Shown here one piece after another: positions 1 to 10,131 of a DNA stretch of 64,000 nt (position 1 is the first letter of the stretch; every line of letters starts with the position of its first letter). The position numbers were made by a program, and so were the translations under genes. Below the pieces are notes generated by a model, which had not been told where the DNA came from, searched no databases, and worked only from the letters and a program-made list of their open reading frames with translations. Source of the stretch: Gallionella sp. (GTDB taxonomy: Bacteria; Pseudomonadota; Gammaproteobacteria; Burkholderiales; Gallionellaceae); NCBI GenBank assembly GCA_023229845.1, contig JALNYK010000003.1, positions 109,255 through 173,254 of the forward strand. Reading direction: 5' to 3'.

Positions 1-87
1 CAAGGAGAACAACAGGCCCGCACTGAAGCCCATCATCAGTTTGGTTTTCAGGCTCAGTTTTTCCAGGAACAAAAACAGCTGCTTCAT
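1..87 (-). CDS. Start of a membrane sensor/signalling protein (partial)
   Basis: Only the first 29 codons lie inside the window. The ATG at 87 is preceded on the minus strand by a GGAG ribosome site. The N-terminus is a short amphipathic stretch, then LSLKTKLMMGFSAGLLFSL, the cytoplasmic lead-in and first membrane helix typical of sensor kinases or methyl-accepting proteins. It follows the CheB-CheR fusion by 67 nt on the same strand, and such fusions are often paired with sensor kinases. The rest of the protein is outside the window, so the family is inferred only from this start and the neighbour. Confidence 0.5.
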   Translation of the reverse strand, partial: MKQLFLFLEKLSLKTKLMMGFSAGLLFSL

Positions 88-154
88 CGGAAAGGCTCCA
101 CTGGTTTCTTATTCTGATTGGAAGGAATACTACTCCAGAAAGACGCGGCTGCCA

Positions 155-1570
155 TCAAATCCGGCTCTGGCGACGCCGATACAACTTATGGGAAAGGTCC
201 ATGGGAACAAACAGGGAATTCCCTATCTGCCCCAGCGATTCCGACTGCCCGAGAAAAAGCAGCCCATGCGGAAGCAGCGCCCGATGAAAACTCCGCAGGA
301 GTTGATCCTGCAAATTTCCTTTCATGTAAATCAGCAGATTGCGGCAGCTCACCAAGTCCAGCTCCTCTGGCGCTGCCCCGCTGACCACATCGCGTCTTTC
401 GAACAGGCACTTCGACCTTACGCTTCCGATGACCCGGTATTGCGATCCACTTGTCTCGAAATACGACTCCAGCACCTCTTTCGGCACTTCCTTCATCGCG
501 GATTCCGGGTAGAGTCCTTCGCGCGCCAGTGCCAGCGCCTCCGAATTCAGGTCCGTCCCGATGACGCAAATGTCGGACTGTTCAAAGCGGGGACCGAGTA
601 TCTCGTGCAGGATGATCGCCAGGGTGTAGACCTCCTCGCCCGACGCGCATCCCGGCACCCACATCCTGATCTTCTCTTGCGGAGCCTTGGCCCCGATGAT
701 CGGGCGCAATGCCTGCTGCAAGCCAAGAAACGCATCCCGGTCGCGAAAGAACGAGGAGAGCGAAACCAGGAACAGATGCTGGATGACGGACAACTCCGCC
801 GGATGTCTTTCGATATGAGCCAGATAGTCTTCGAGCGAGCGGATGTTCAATAGCGACATCCGTCGCTCCAGCCGACGCAGCAGCGTTTCTTCCTTGTAAT
901 TGCTGAAATCACAGCCTGTCGCGGCGAACACCTTCTCCAGCAGCGGGGGGAGCGCCGAAAGCGTTGCCGCCGGAGGGGATGGAGGCTCCACCGTTTGCGC
1001 AATCAATGCATGTAGCAACTCCGGGATGTCATCGATCTTGCGTATGTGATCGACCGCCCTTGCCGCCACGGCCGCCGACGGCATGCCGTCGAACAGGGCT
1101 GTAAGCGGATCCTGCGCGATGGTGATGCCGCCCATCGCCCGGATCGCCCGGCACCCCATCGCGCCGTCAGAGCCCGCGCCGGACAGAACTATGCCGATCG
1201 CCCTCTGTCCGTACGCTTCGGCGAGCGATGCGAACAGGATATTGACCGAAGGTGAGGAGAGGTTCTCTGAAGTCGGCTCCTGCAGATGAAGGCAATTACC
1301 CCGCGCCAGCCCATCCTTTCCGGCGGGGATCAGGTAAATATAATCTGGCTGCAATTGCATGCCTTCGCTCGCCATCACCACACGCAACCGCGAATGCTGG
1401 TTCAACAAGCGCAGCATCAAGTCGCTGTGCCCGCCTTGTGCCATATGCTGGGCGATCACATAGGCCATGCTCCCGGTCGGTGCCAGTCTGGGCAACAAGG
1501 CCATCAGCGTTTCCAATCCTCCGGCTGACGCCCCTATGCCTGCAAGGAAAAATGAATCGCTAGTCCTCAT
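155..1570 (-). CDS. CheB-CheR fusion: chemotaxis-type methylesterase/methyltransferase
   Basis: The 471-residue protein joins two chemotaxis enzymes. Residues 1-190 are a CheB methylesterase domain with the expected triad: Ser15 in GIGASAGG, His42 in IAQHM and Asp135 in GAGSDGAMG. No receiver domain precedes it. Residues 210-465 are a CheR methyltransferase, with the SAM-binding motif VPGCASGEE and the later CRNLLIYM segment. Fusions of this kind usually continue into PAS and histidine-kinase domains; here the protein stops after CheR, and a separate sensor gene starts 67 nt downstream, so the complex may be split. The substrate receptor is unknown. A TGA lies just upstream of the ATG in frame, which fixes the start. 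Confidence 0.9.
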   Translation of the reverse strand: MRTSDSFFLAGIGASAGGLETLMALLPRLAPTGSMAYVIAQHMAQGGHSDLMLRLLNQHSRLRVVMASEGMQLQPDYIYLIPAGKDGLARGNCLHLQEPTSENLSSPSVNILFASLAEAYGQRAIGIVLSGAGSDGAMGCRAIRAMGGITIAQDPLTALFDGMPSAAVAARAVDHIRKIDDIPELLHALIAQTVEPPSPPAATLSALPPLLEKVFAATGCDFSNYKEETLLRRLERRMSLLNIRSLEDYLAHIERHPAELSVIQHLFLVSLSSFFRDRDAFLGLQQALRPIIGAKAPQEKIRMWVPGCASGEEVYTLAIILHEILGPRFEQSDICVIGTDLNSEALALAREGLYPESAMKEVPKEVLESYFETSGSQYRVIGSVRSKCLFERRDVVSGAAPEELDLVSCRNLLIYMKGNLQDQLLRSFHRALLPHGLLFLGQSESLGQIGNSLFVPMDLSHKLYRRRQSRI

Positions 1571-1622
1571 CCTTCACATAATCCGCAAATTCACCGTAAG
1601 TATCCGGCACACCCTGCTGCTC

Positions 1623-3458
1623 TTAGACCATCCCGTTCGCCGCATCCTCCACCACCCGCAGAAAGGCATCGCCGTACTTTGCCAGCTTGGCCTGGCCCAC
1701 GCCGCCGATCTGCGCCATCTCGTCCAGCGTCTGCGGTTTGCGGTTGTGGATTTCCAGCAAGGTGCTGTCGTGGAAAATCACATAGGGCGGCACGCCCTGT
1801 TCGCGTGCAAGCTCCATGCGTTTGGCCTTGAGCGCCTGCCATAACGGATCGTCATTCGCGCCGGCAAACGACTCGCGCGACTTCGCGCCACGCTCGCCGC
1901 GCTGAGCACGGCGCTTCACCGGATCGGCGTCGCGCCGCAGCCAGACTTCCTGCAAGCCTTTCAGCACCGGACGCGCGGCCTCGGCGAGCTTCAAACCGCC
2001 GTAGGCTTCCATGTCGACGTTGATGTATCCGGCGGCGACCAGCTGGCGATAGACGCTGCTCCATTGCGCTTGCGCCAGTGCGTTGCCGATGCCGAAGGTG
2101 GAAAGTTGCTGGTGATTGAACTGCTCGACCTTGGGCGTGGCCTTGCCCAGCAGCACGTCGATCAGGTGCGCGACGCCGAAGCGCTGGCCGGTGCGGTACA
2201 CGCAAGACAGCGCCATGCGCGCGGCCTCGGTCGCGTCCCAAGTGTCCACCGGCTCCAGACAGTTGTCGCACTGCGCGCAATCGCCGGGATATTCCTCGCC
2301 GAAATAGCGCAGGATGGTTTGGTGGCGGCATTCGGTGGATTCGCAGAAGCCGAGCAAGGCATCGAGCTTTTGCAGCTCGACGCGCTTGCGTTCCTCCGGC
2401 GCATCGCCGGACAGCAGCATCTGGCGCATCGACACCACATCGCCCAGCCCATAGGCCATCCACGCGTTCGCGGGCAGCCCGTCGCGCCCCGCACGCCCGG
2501 TTTCCTGATAGTAACCTTCCATGCTCTTGGGCAAATCCAGGTGGGCGACGAAGCGCACGTTGGGCTTGTCTATGCCCATGCCGAACGCGACCGTGGCGAC
2601 CATGACGACGCCCTCCTCGCGCAGGAATCTGGTCTGGTTTCTGTTGCGCGTGGAAGCATCCAGTCCGGCGTGATACGGCAGCGCATCCCAGCCCTGCTCC
2701 TTAAGCCACGCGGCAGTCTCTTCGACCTTCTTGCGCGACAAACAATACACGATGCCCGCGTCGTTCGGATGCTCGGTTTCGAGGAAGGCCAGCAACTGCT
2801 GGCGCGCGTTGTTCTTCAGCGCGACGCGATAACGGATGTTGGGCCGGTCGAAGCTGGAGACGAATTGCTGGGCCTGCTCCAGCGATAATCGCTCGACGAT
2901 CTCGCGCCGCGTCGGCGCATCGGCCGTCGCAGTCAGCGCGATGCGCGGCACTGAAGGGAAGCGTTCGTGCAGCACCGTCAGCGCGCGGTATTCGGGACGG
3001 AAGTCGTGCCCCCATTGCGACACGCAATGCGCCTCGTCGATGGCGAACAGCCCTATGCCGTTCTCCTCGTCCAGACGCTCCAGCAGCTCTAGGAAACCTT
3101 CCGTCATCAACCGTTCCGGCGCGACATACAGCAGCTTCAGTTCGCCGCGATTGATCTGCCGGTAAACCTCGCGCGCGGCATCGGCATCGAGACTGGAATT
3201 GAGGAACGCGGCAGACACGCCGAGCTGTTTCAGCGCATCGACCTGGTCCTGCATCAGCGCGATCAGCGGCGACACCACGATGCCGACGCCGGGACGCAGC
3301 AACGTGGGAATCTGGTAGCACAGCGACTTGCCGCCGCCGGTAGGCATCAGTACCAGCGCGTCGCCGCCCGCTACGACATGCTCGACTATGGCCTGCTGCG
3401 CACCGCGAAAGGAGGCATAGCCGAACACGTCATGGAGGATTTGTTGGGGAGTAGCCAC
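1623..3458 (-). CDS. recQ: ATP-dependent DNA helicase RecQ
   Basis: RecQ is a 3'-5' DNA helicase used in recombination and restart of stalled forks. The 611-residue protein has the full bacterial layout: Walker A MPTGGGKS near residue 40, the DEAH box in AIDEAHCVSQWG near 140, a second RecA-like domain ending in the TGRAGRDG motif, a zinc-binding region (CEST..., CAQCDNC) near 360-385, a winged-helix region and a C-terminal HRDC domain from about residue 530. It lies 18 nt downstream of ftsB, so it may be read from the pyrG-kdsA-eno-ftsB transcript. The TAA stop is followed by 20 further sense codons in the same frame, described under findings. Confidence 0.97.
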   Translation of the reverse strand: MATPQQILHDVFGYASFRGAQQAIVEHVVAGGDALVLMPTGGGKSLCYQIPTLLRPGVGIVVSPLIALMQDQVDALKQLGVSAAFLNSSLDADAAREVYRQINRGELKLLYVAPERLMTEGFLELLERLDEENGIGLFAIDEAHCVSQWGHDFRPEYRALTVLHERFPSVPRIALTATADAPTRREIVERLSLEQAQQFVSSFDRPNIRYRVALKNNARQQLLAFLETEHPNDAGIVYCLSRKKVEETAAWLKEQGWDALPYHAGLDASTRNRNQTRFLREEGVVMVATVAFGMGIDKPNVRFVAHLDLPKSMEGYYQETGRAGRDGLPANAWMAYGLGDVVSMRQMLLSGDAPEERKRVELQKLDALLGFCESTECRHQTILRYFGEEYPGDCAQCDNCLEPVDTWDATEAARMALSCVYRTGQRFGVAHLIDVLLGKATPKVEQFNHQQLSTFGIGNALAQAQWSSVYRQLVAAGYINVDMEAYGGLKLAEAARPVLKGLQEVWLRRDADPVKRRAQRGERGAKSRESFAGANDDPLWQALKAKRMELAREQGVPPYVIFHDSTLLEIHNRKPQTLDEMAQIGGVGQAKLAKYGDAFLRVVEDAANGMV

Positions 3459-3476
3459 GAATACCGACCGTCGCGG

Positions 3477-3800
3477 CTAATGACTTGCGGATTTGATTCC
3501 GGGCGTCGGCGCAACCGACGACACCGGCGGATTGCCGATGAACTGGAAGAAGACTTCGTCGCGCTTGATCATGCCGAGTTCGCTGCGCGCGCGCTCCTCG
3601 ATCGCGTCGGTGCCCTGTTTGAGGTCGCGCACTTCGGCGTCCAGCAGCGCGTTGCGCGCCTGCGTCTGCTGATTGATTTGCTGTTGCTCCTCGACCTGAC
3701 GGTTGAGGTCCCACACCTTCAACCAGCTACCCTTGCCCAGCCACAGCGGGTACTGCAACAGGAGCAGCAGGGCAGCCAGTATCAGTGTGACTGCGCGCAC
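3477..3800 (-). CDS. ftsB: Cell division protein FtsB
   Basis: FtsB is a small bitopic membrane protein that bridges FtsL and FtsQ in the divisome and helps activate septal peptidoglycan synthesis. The 107-residue product has a very short cytoplasmic end, one membrane helix (residues 4-20) and a periplasmic coiled coil rich in Gln and Glu (about 30-75), followed by the short conserved segment ERARSELGMIKRDEVFFQF. It starts one base beyond the enolase stop, and the eno-ftsB arrangement is standard in beta- and gammaproteobacteria. That context and the coiled coil distinguish it from FtsL. Confidence 0.95.
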   Translation of the reverse strand: MRAVTLILAALLLLLQYPLWLGKGSWLKVWDLNRQVEEQQQINQQTQARNALLDAEVRDLKQGTDAIEERARSELGMIKRDEVFFQFIGNPPVSSVAPTPGIKSASH

Positions 3801-3801
3801 A

Positions 3802-5085
3802 TCAGCCCAGCTGGTAGTAGGCCTCGCGTCCCGGATAGGATGCGCAATCGCCGAGGTCCTCTTCGATGCGCAGCAGCTGGTTGTACTTCGCCATGCGGTC
3901 GGAACGCGACAGCGAACCGGTCTTGATCTGCATCACGTTGGTGCCCACGGCCAGGTCGGCAATCGTGGAGTCTTCGGTCTCGCCGGAGCGGTGCGACATC
4001 ACGGCGGTGTAGCCGGCGCGCTTGGCCATCTCGATGGCGGCGAAGGTCTCGGTCAGCGTGCCGATCTGGTTCACCTTGATCAGGATGGAGTTGGCGATGC
4101 CCTGCTTGATACCTTCCTTCAGTATCTTGGTGTTGGTGACGAAGATGTCGTCGCCGACCAGCTGGATGGTCTTGCCCAGGCGCTGGGTCAGCAGCTTCCA
4201 GCCGTCCCAGTCGTTCTCGGCCAGGCCGTCTTCGATGCTGACGATGGGGTACTTGTCCACCCAAGTAGCATACAGATCGACCATCTGCGCGGAAGTCAGC
4301 GTCAGGCCGTCCGCCTTCAGGTGGTATTGACCGTCCTTGTAGAACTCGGAAGATGCCGGGTCCATCGCGATCGCCACGTCCGCGCCCGGCACGAAACCGG
4401 CGGCTTCGATGGCCTCGACGATGACTTTCAGCGCGCCCTCGTTGGAGCCCAGCGCCGGTGCGAAACCGCCCTCGTCGCCGACAGTCGTCGGCAGGCCGCG
4501 ATGATGCAGCACCGCCTTCAGCGCATGGAACACTTCGGCGCCGTAGCGCAGCGCCTCGCGGAAGCTGGGCGCGCCCACGGGGACGATCATGAATTCCTGC
4601 ATGTCGGAACCGCCGGTGGCATGCGCGCCGCCGTTGATGACGTTCATCATCGGCACCGGCATCTGCATGCGCGCCGCGCCGCCAAAATAGCGGTACAACG
4701 GCAGGCCGGATTCTTCCGCCGCAGCCTTCGCGACGGCGATGGACACCGCCAGGATCGCATTCGCGCCCAGGCGGGACTTGTTCTCGGTGCCGTCCAGATC
4801 GATCATGGTCTGGTCGATGAAAGCCTGCTCGGAAGCGTCCAGTCCGATGATCGCTTCGGCGATCTCGGTGTTGACGAATTCGACAGCCTTCAGTACGCCC
4901 TTGCCCAGGTAACGCGACTTGTCGCCATCGCGCAGCTCCATGGCTTCTCGGGTGCCGGTGGAGGCGCCGGACGGCACGGCGGCGCGTCCCATCACGCCGG
5001 ACTCAAGCAACACGTCCGCTTCTACGGTCGGGTTGCCGCGCGAATCCAGAATCTCACGGGCGATCACATCAACAATTGCGCTCAT
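3802..5085 (-). CDS. eno: Enolase
   Basis: Enolase converts 2-phosphoglycerate to phosphoenolpyruvate in glycolysis and is also a component of RNA degradosomes in some bacteria. The 427-residue length is normal. The N-terminal domain begins SAIVDVIAREILDSRGNPT, and the barrel carries IEDGLAENDWDGW, the metal/substrate loop region IKVNQIGTLTE and the signature SHRSGETEDSTIADLAVG. It follows kdsA by 28 nt and precedes ftsB directly. Together with pyrG and kdsA it forms one minus-strand operon, linking phosphoenolpyruvate supply with KDO synthesis, which consumes it. Confidence 0.98.
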   Translation of the reverse strand: MSAIVDVIAREILDSRGNPTVEADVLLESGVMGRAAVPSGASTGTREAMELRDGDKSRYLGKGVLKAVEFVNTEIAEAIIGLDASEQAFIDQTMIDLDGTENKSRLGANAILAVSIAVAKAAAEESGLPLYRYFGGAARMQMPVPMMNVINGGAHATGGSDMQEFMIVPVGAPSFREALRYGAEVFHALKAVLHHRGLPTTVGDEGGFAPALGSNEGALKVIVEAIEAAGFVPGADVAIAMDPASSEFYKDGQYHLKADGLTLTSAQMVDLYATWVDKYPIVSIEDGLAENDWDGWKLLTQRLGKTIQLVGDDIFVTNTKILKEGIKQGIANSILIKVNQIGTLTETFAAIEMAKRAGYTAVMSHRSGETEDSTIADLAVGTNVMQIKTGSLSRSDRMAKYNQLLRIEEDLGDCASYPGREAYYQLG

Positions 5086-5113
5086 ATTATTTTTCCTTGT
5101 CTGCTCTATCTAA

Positions 5114-5965
5114 CTAAATGTTTCTCAAATCGATTGTTTCTTCGATCAAACCTTGCTGCTTGACGGTCGCATCGAGCACCATCAGCGTCTTCAACAATGC
5201 CTTCAGATGCCCCAGCGGAAAGGCGTTCGGCCCATCCGACAGCGCTTGGGACGGATTTGGATGCGTCTCCATAAACAAGCCAGAAACGCCCGCCGCCACC
5301 GCCGCGCGCGCCAGCACCGGCACGAACTCGCGCTGCCCACCGCTGACGGAACCTTGTCCGCCCGGCAACTGCACCGAGTGCGTCGCATCGAACACCACTG
5401 GGCAGCCTGTGTTGCGCATCACCGCCAGCGAGCGCATATCCGACACCAGATTGTTGTAGCCGAAAGACGCGCCGCGCTCGCACACCATGATGTTGTCCTG
5501 ACTACTCGCCTCGCGCGCCTTCTCAACGACGTTCTGCATGTCCCACGGCGACAGGAACTGGCCCTTCTTGATGTTCACCGGCTTGCCGCATTTCGCGACC
5601 GCGTGGATGAAATCCGTCTGGCGGCACAGGAACGCCGGCGTCTGCAACACATCCACCACCGCAGCGACCGGCTCGATTTCTTCAATGCTGTGCACGTCGG
5701 TCAGCACCGGCAGACCGAGTTGCGACTTCACCTCACTGAGAATTTTCAGTCCCGCATCCAACCCGAAACCGCGGAACGACTTGCCGGAACTGCGATTCGC
5801 TTTATCGTAAGAGGACTTGTAGATGAAGTTTAAGTTCAACTCGTTGCAGATTTCTTTCAGCGCACCCGCGGTATCGATTGCCATCTGCTCCGACTCGATC
5901 ACGCAGGGACCGGCGATCAGGAATAAGGGCTGATCCAGCCCCGCTTCGAATCCACACAGCTTCAT
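5114..5965 (-). CDS. kdsA: 3-deoxy-8-phosphooctulonate synthase (KDO-8-P synthase)
   Basis: KdsA condenses phosphoenolpyruvate with arabinose 5-phosphate to make KDO 8-phosphate, a precursor of lipopolysaccharide inner core, so the host has a Gram-negative outer membrane. The 283-residue TIM-barrel protein shows LIAGPCVIESEQ near the start, KSSYDKANRSS (PEP/phosphate site), DVHSIEEIEPV and FDATHSVQLPGG, all family features. I chose the ATG at 5965: it overlaps the pyrG stop by four bases (ATGA), while longer in-frame starts would lie inside pyrG and add unrelated sequence. Confidence 0.97.
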   Translation of the reverse strand: MKLCGFEAGLDQPLFLIAGPCVIESEQMAIDTAGALKEICNELNLNFIYKSSYDKANRSSGKSFRGFGLDAGLKILSEVKSQLGLPVLTDVHSIEEIEPVAAVVDVLQTPAFLCRQTDFIHAVAKCGKPVNIKKGQFLSPWDMQNVVEKAREASSQDNIMVCERGASFGYNNLVSDMRSLAVMRNTGCPVVFDATHSVQLPGGQGSVSGGQREFVPVLARAAVAAGVSGLFMETHPNPSQALSDGPNAFPLGHLKALLKTLMVLDATVKQQGLIEETIDLRNI

Positions 5966-7608
5966 ACCGATTCCTTGCGATGCAAAGCCGCCTCGACGTA
6001 GGCCTTGAACAGCGGATGGCCGTCGCGCGGCGTCGAGGTGAACTCGGGGTGGAACTGTACGCCAACGAACCACGGATGAGTGGACTGCGGCAGCTCCATC
6101 ATCTCCGGCAGATCTTCGGACGGCGTGCGCGCGGAAATCACCAGCCCGGCCTGCTCCAGCGCCGGAACGTAATGGTTGTTCACCTCGTAGCGATGGCGGT
6201 GACGCTCGTTCACCTCGTCGCCGTAGATGCGTTGCGCCAGCGTGCCGGACTTGATCGGGCAACGCTGCGAGCCGAGGCGCATCGTGCCGCCCAAGTCGGA
6301 GTCGGCGCTGCGAGTCGCGACCTTGCCGTCGCGATCCAGCCACTCGGTGATCAGCGCAACCACGGGATGCTCGGATTCCAGATTGAATTCGGTGCTGTTC
6401 GCGTCCGTCATTCCCGCGACATCGCGAGCATATTCGATCACAGCCAGCTGCATGCCGAGACAGATGCCGAGGTAAGGAATCTTGTTCTCGCGCGCATAGC
6501 GGATCGCGGCGATCTTGCCTTCGGTGCCGCGCTTGCCGAAGCCGCCCGGCACGAGGATCGCGTCGAAATGCGTCAGGCCCTGGATGCCGGATGCCTCGAT
6601 GTCTTCCGAATCGATATATTCGATGTTGACCTTGGTCGAGGTGTGGATGCCGGCGTGGCGCAGCGCCTCGATCAGCGACTTGTAGGACTCGGTCAGGTCG
6701 ACGTATTTGCCGACCATGCCGATAGTGATCTGATGATGCGGATTCTCCTGTGCGGCGACCAGCTTATTCCATACCGACAGGTCGGCAGGCGGCGCATTCA
6801 ATGCCAATTCTTCGCAGACGATGCGATCCAGCCCCTGCTCGTGCAATACCTGAGGCACCTTGTAGATGCTGTCGACGTCCCACATCGAGATCACGCCCTC
6901 TTCGCGCACGTTGGCGAACAGAGAAATCTTCGCGCGCTCGTCGTCGGGAATACGGCGGTCGGCGCGGCACACCAATGCGGTCGGGAAGATGCCGATTTCG
7001 CGCAGCTTCTGCACGCTGTGCTGAGTCGGCTTGGTCTTCAGTTCGCCCGCTGTCGCGATATAAGGCACCAGCGTCAGGTGCACATAAGCGACCTGATTTC
7101 GTCCCAAACGCAAGCCCATCTGACGAGCAGCCTCGAGGAACGGCAACGATTCGATGTCGCCCACCGTGCCGCCAATCTCGACGATAGCCACGTCGGCCTT
7201 GCCGTCGAGCGACGCAGCCGCGCCGCGTTCGACAAACGCCTGTATCTCGTTGGTGATATGCGGAATCACCTGCACCGTCTTGCCCAGATATTCGCCGCGA
7301 CGCTCCTTGCGGATCACGCTCTCGTAGATCTGACCGGTGGTGAAGTTGTTGGCCTTGCGCATCTTGGCGGAAATGAATCGCTCGTAATGCCCCAAGTCCA
7401 GGTCGGTCTCCGCGCCGTCTTCGGTGACGAACACCTCGCCGTGCTGAAACGGGCTCATCGTGCCCGGATCGACGTTGATATACGGATCGAGCTTGAGCAT
7501 CGTCACCTTGAGCCCGCGCGACTCGAGGATGGCCGCGAGTGAAGCGGCGGCAATACCCTTCCCAAGAGAAGAGACAACGCCGCCAGTAATAAATATGTAC
7601 TTAGTCAT
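5962..7608 (-). CDS. pyrG: CTP synthase
   Basis: CTP synthase aminates UTP to CTP using glutamine and ATP. The 548-residue protein has the synthetase domain starting TKYIFITGGVVSSLGKG (P-loop) and a C-terminal class I glutamine amidotransferase domain with the nucleophile in GICLGMQLAVIEY and the GGFGKRG loop ahead of it. The ATG at 7608 gives the conserved N-terminus; an upstream in-frame start would add about 37 unrelated residues. It heads the pyrG-kdsA-eno-ftsB operon and is divergent from acs across a 271-bp promoter region. Confidence 0.98.
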   Translation of the reverse strand: MTKYIFITGGVVSSLGKGIAAASLAAILESRGLKVTMLKLDPYINVDPGTMSPFQHGEVFVTEDGAETDLDLGHYERFISAKMRKANNFTTGQIYESVIRKERRGEYLGKTVQVIPHITNEIQAFVERGAAASLDGKADVAIVEIGGTVGDIESLPFLEAARQMGLRLGRNQVAYVHLTLVPYIATAGELKTKPTQHSVQKLREIGIFPTALVCRADRRIPDDERAKISLFANVREEGVISMWDVDSIYKVPQVLHEQGLDRIVCEELALNAPPADLSVWNKLVAAQENPHHQITIGMVGKYVDLTESYKSLIEALRHAGIHTSTKVNIEYIDSEDIEASGIQGLTHFDAILVPGGFGKRGTEGKIAAIRYARENKIPYLGICLGMQLAVIEYARDVAGMTDANSTEFNLESEHPVVALITEWLDRDGKVATRSADSDLGGTMRLGSQRCPIKSGTLAQRIYGDEVNERHRHRYEVNNHYVPALEQAGLVISARTPSEDLPEMMELPQSTHPWFVGVQFHPEFTSTPRDGHPLFKAYVEAALHRKESV

Positions 7609-7879
7609 GGGGCGCGATTGTACTGCAAAAACTGCGCCCCTCAAAACCGGATCATTGTCCTTCGCTCGGATACATACACACCAGCATCTCCCGAGAACGA
7701 TCAGCCAATCCTTACGCAAAACTTACGCAATTGCCGTTAATTAGCAATAATTTGCGAATATTTAGCAGCGATTATTGACATCATGAGCAAAAAAAACCTA
7801 CATTAGCCGGAAGATGATTTTCGACCCTTCCGCGGTCGCAATAATCACAACGACAAATCAATTTGCTCAGGAGACCTGT
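7609..7879. promoter_or_regulatory. Divergent promoter region between pyrG and acs
   Basis: This 271-bp AT-rich region separates two divergent genes and has no plausible gene of its own. The best sigma-70-like site faces acs: TTGACA at 7775-7780 (perfect -35), 18 nt, then TACATT at 7799-7804 (four of six -10 bases). The acs ribosome site CAGGAGA lies at 7868-7874. A pyrG promoter must also be here, but I could not single out a convincing one. Confidence 0.55.
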
Positions 7880-9847
<1,968 letters not shown>

Positions 9848-9868
9848 TCGGCGGGGTTTCGGTGAAGG

Positions 9869-9894
9869 CTAACATGGCGCACTTGCGCCATGTT
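9869..9894. repeat. Perfect 12-bp inverted repeat after acs
   Basis: TAACATGGCGCA (9869-9880), two bases, then its exact complement TGCGCCATGTTA (9883-9894). It starts 21 bases after the acs stop and could form a strong hairpin. No run of T follows on either strand, so it is not a classic intrinsic terminator. It lies between the acs stop and the duplicated acs tail. Confidence 0.6.
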
Positions 9895-9915
9895 AAGCGT
9901 AACGGCCGAAGCCAG

Positions 9916-9957
9916 AATCCGGCAATTCTGGATCAACTCAAGGAAGTCATTAAATAA
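9916..9957 (+). pseudogene. Relic of a second acs 3' end
   Basis: Read in frame, this stretch encodes NPAILDQLKEVIK followed by TAA, almost the same as the real acs C-terminus NPAILEQLKEVIR. The codons differ at many third positions (for example CTGGATCAACTC against TTGGAACAGTTG), so it is not a recent copy of the neighbouring DNA. Nothing upstream matches acs, and the 12-bp palindrome at 9869-9894 sits between the two ends. It is best explained as the remaining 3' end of an older or foreign acs left after recombination. Confidence 0.65.
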
Positions 9958-9984
9958 CCGCCTTAAAGAACTACCCCTATGGAC

Positions 9985-10012
9985 GTAGGGATACAGTGTA
10001 CCGTGTCCCTAC
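9985..10012. repeat. Hairpin between acs and the transglycosylase gene
   Basis: GTAGGGATAC (9985-9994) and GTGTCCCTAC (10003-10012) pair over ten positions with one G-U wobble and an eight-base loop. No T-run follows. It may be a transcription-attenuating hairpin or a dispersed repeat. Confidence 0.4.
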
Positions 10013-10131
10013 ATCCTCCCCTCTGAAGTCATGGCAAGTAACACAGCTAACCCGTTGTGTTTACGCATTTTAGGTTGACCCGGCCTTGCCTGCTGGGCTA
10101 CCATCGCGGGAATTTTGAACCTCCCGGAGTC

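Noticed and set aside
5878..7542. A 554-codon open frame opposite pyrG
   Set aside because: pyrG is complete and conserved on the other strand; the opposing frame is rich in His, Arg and Gln with no family features.
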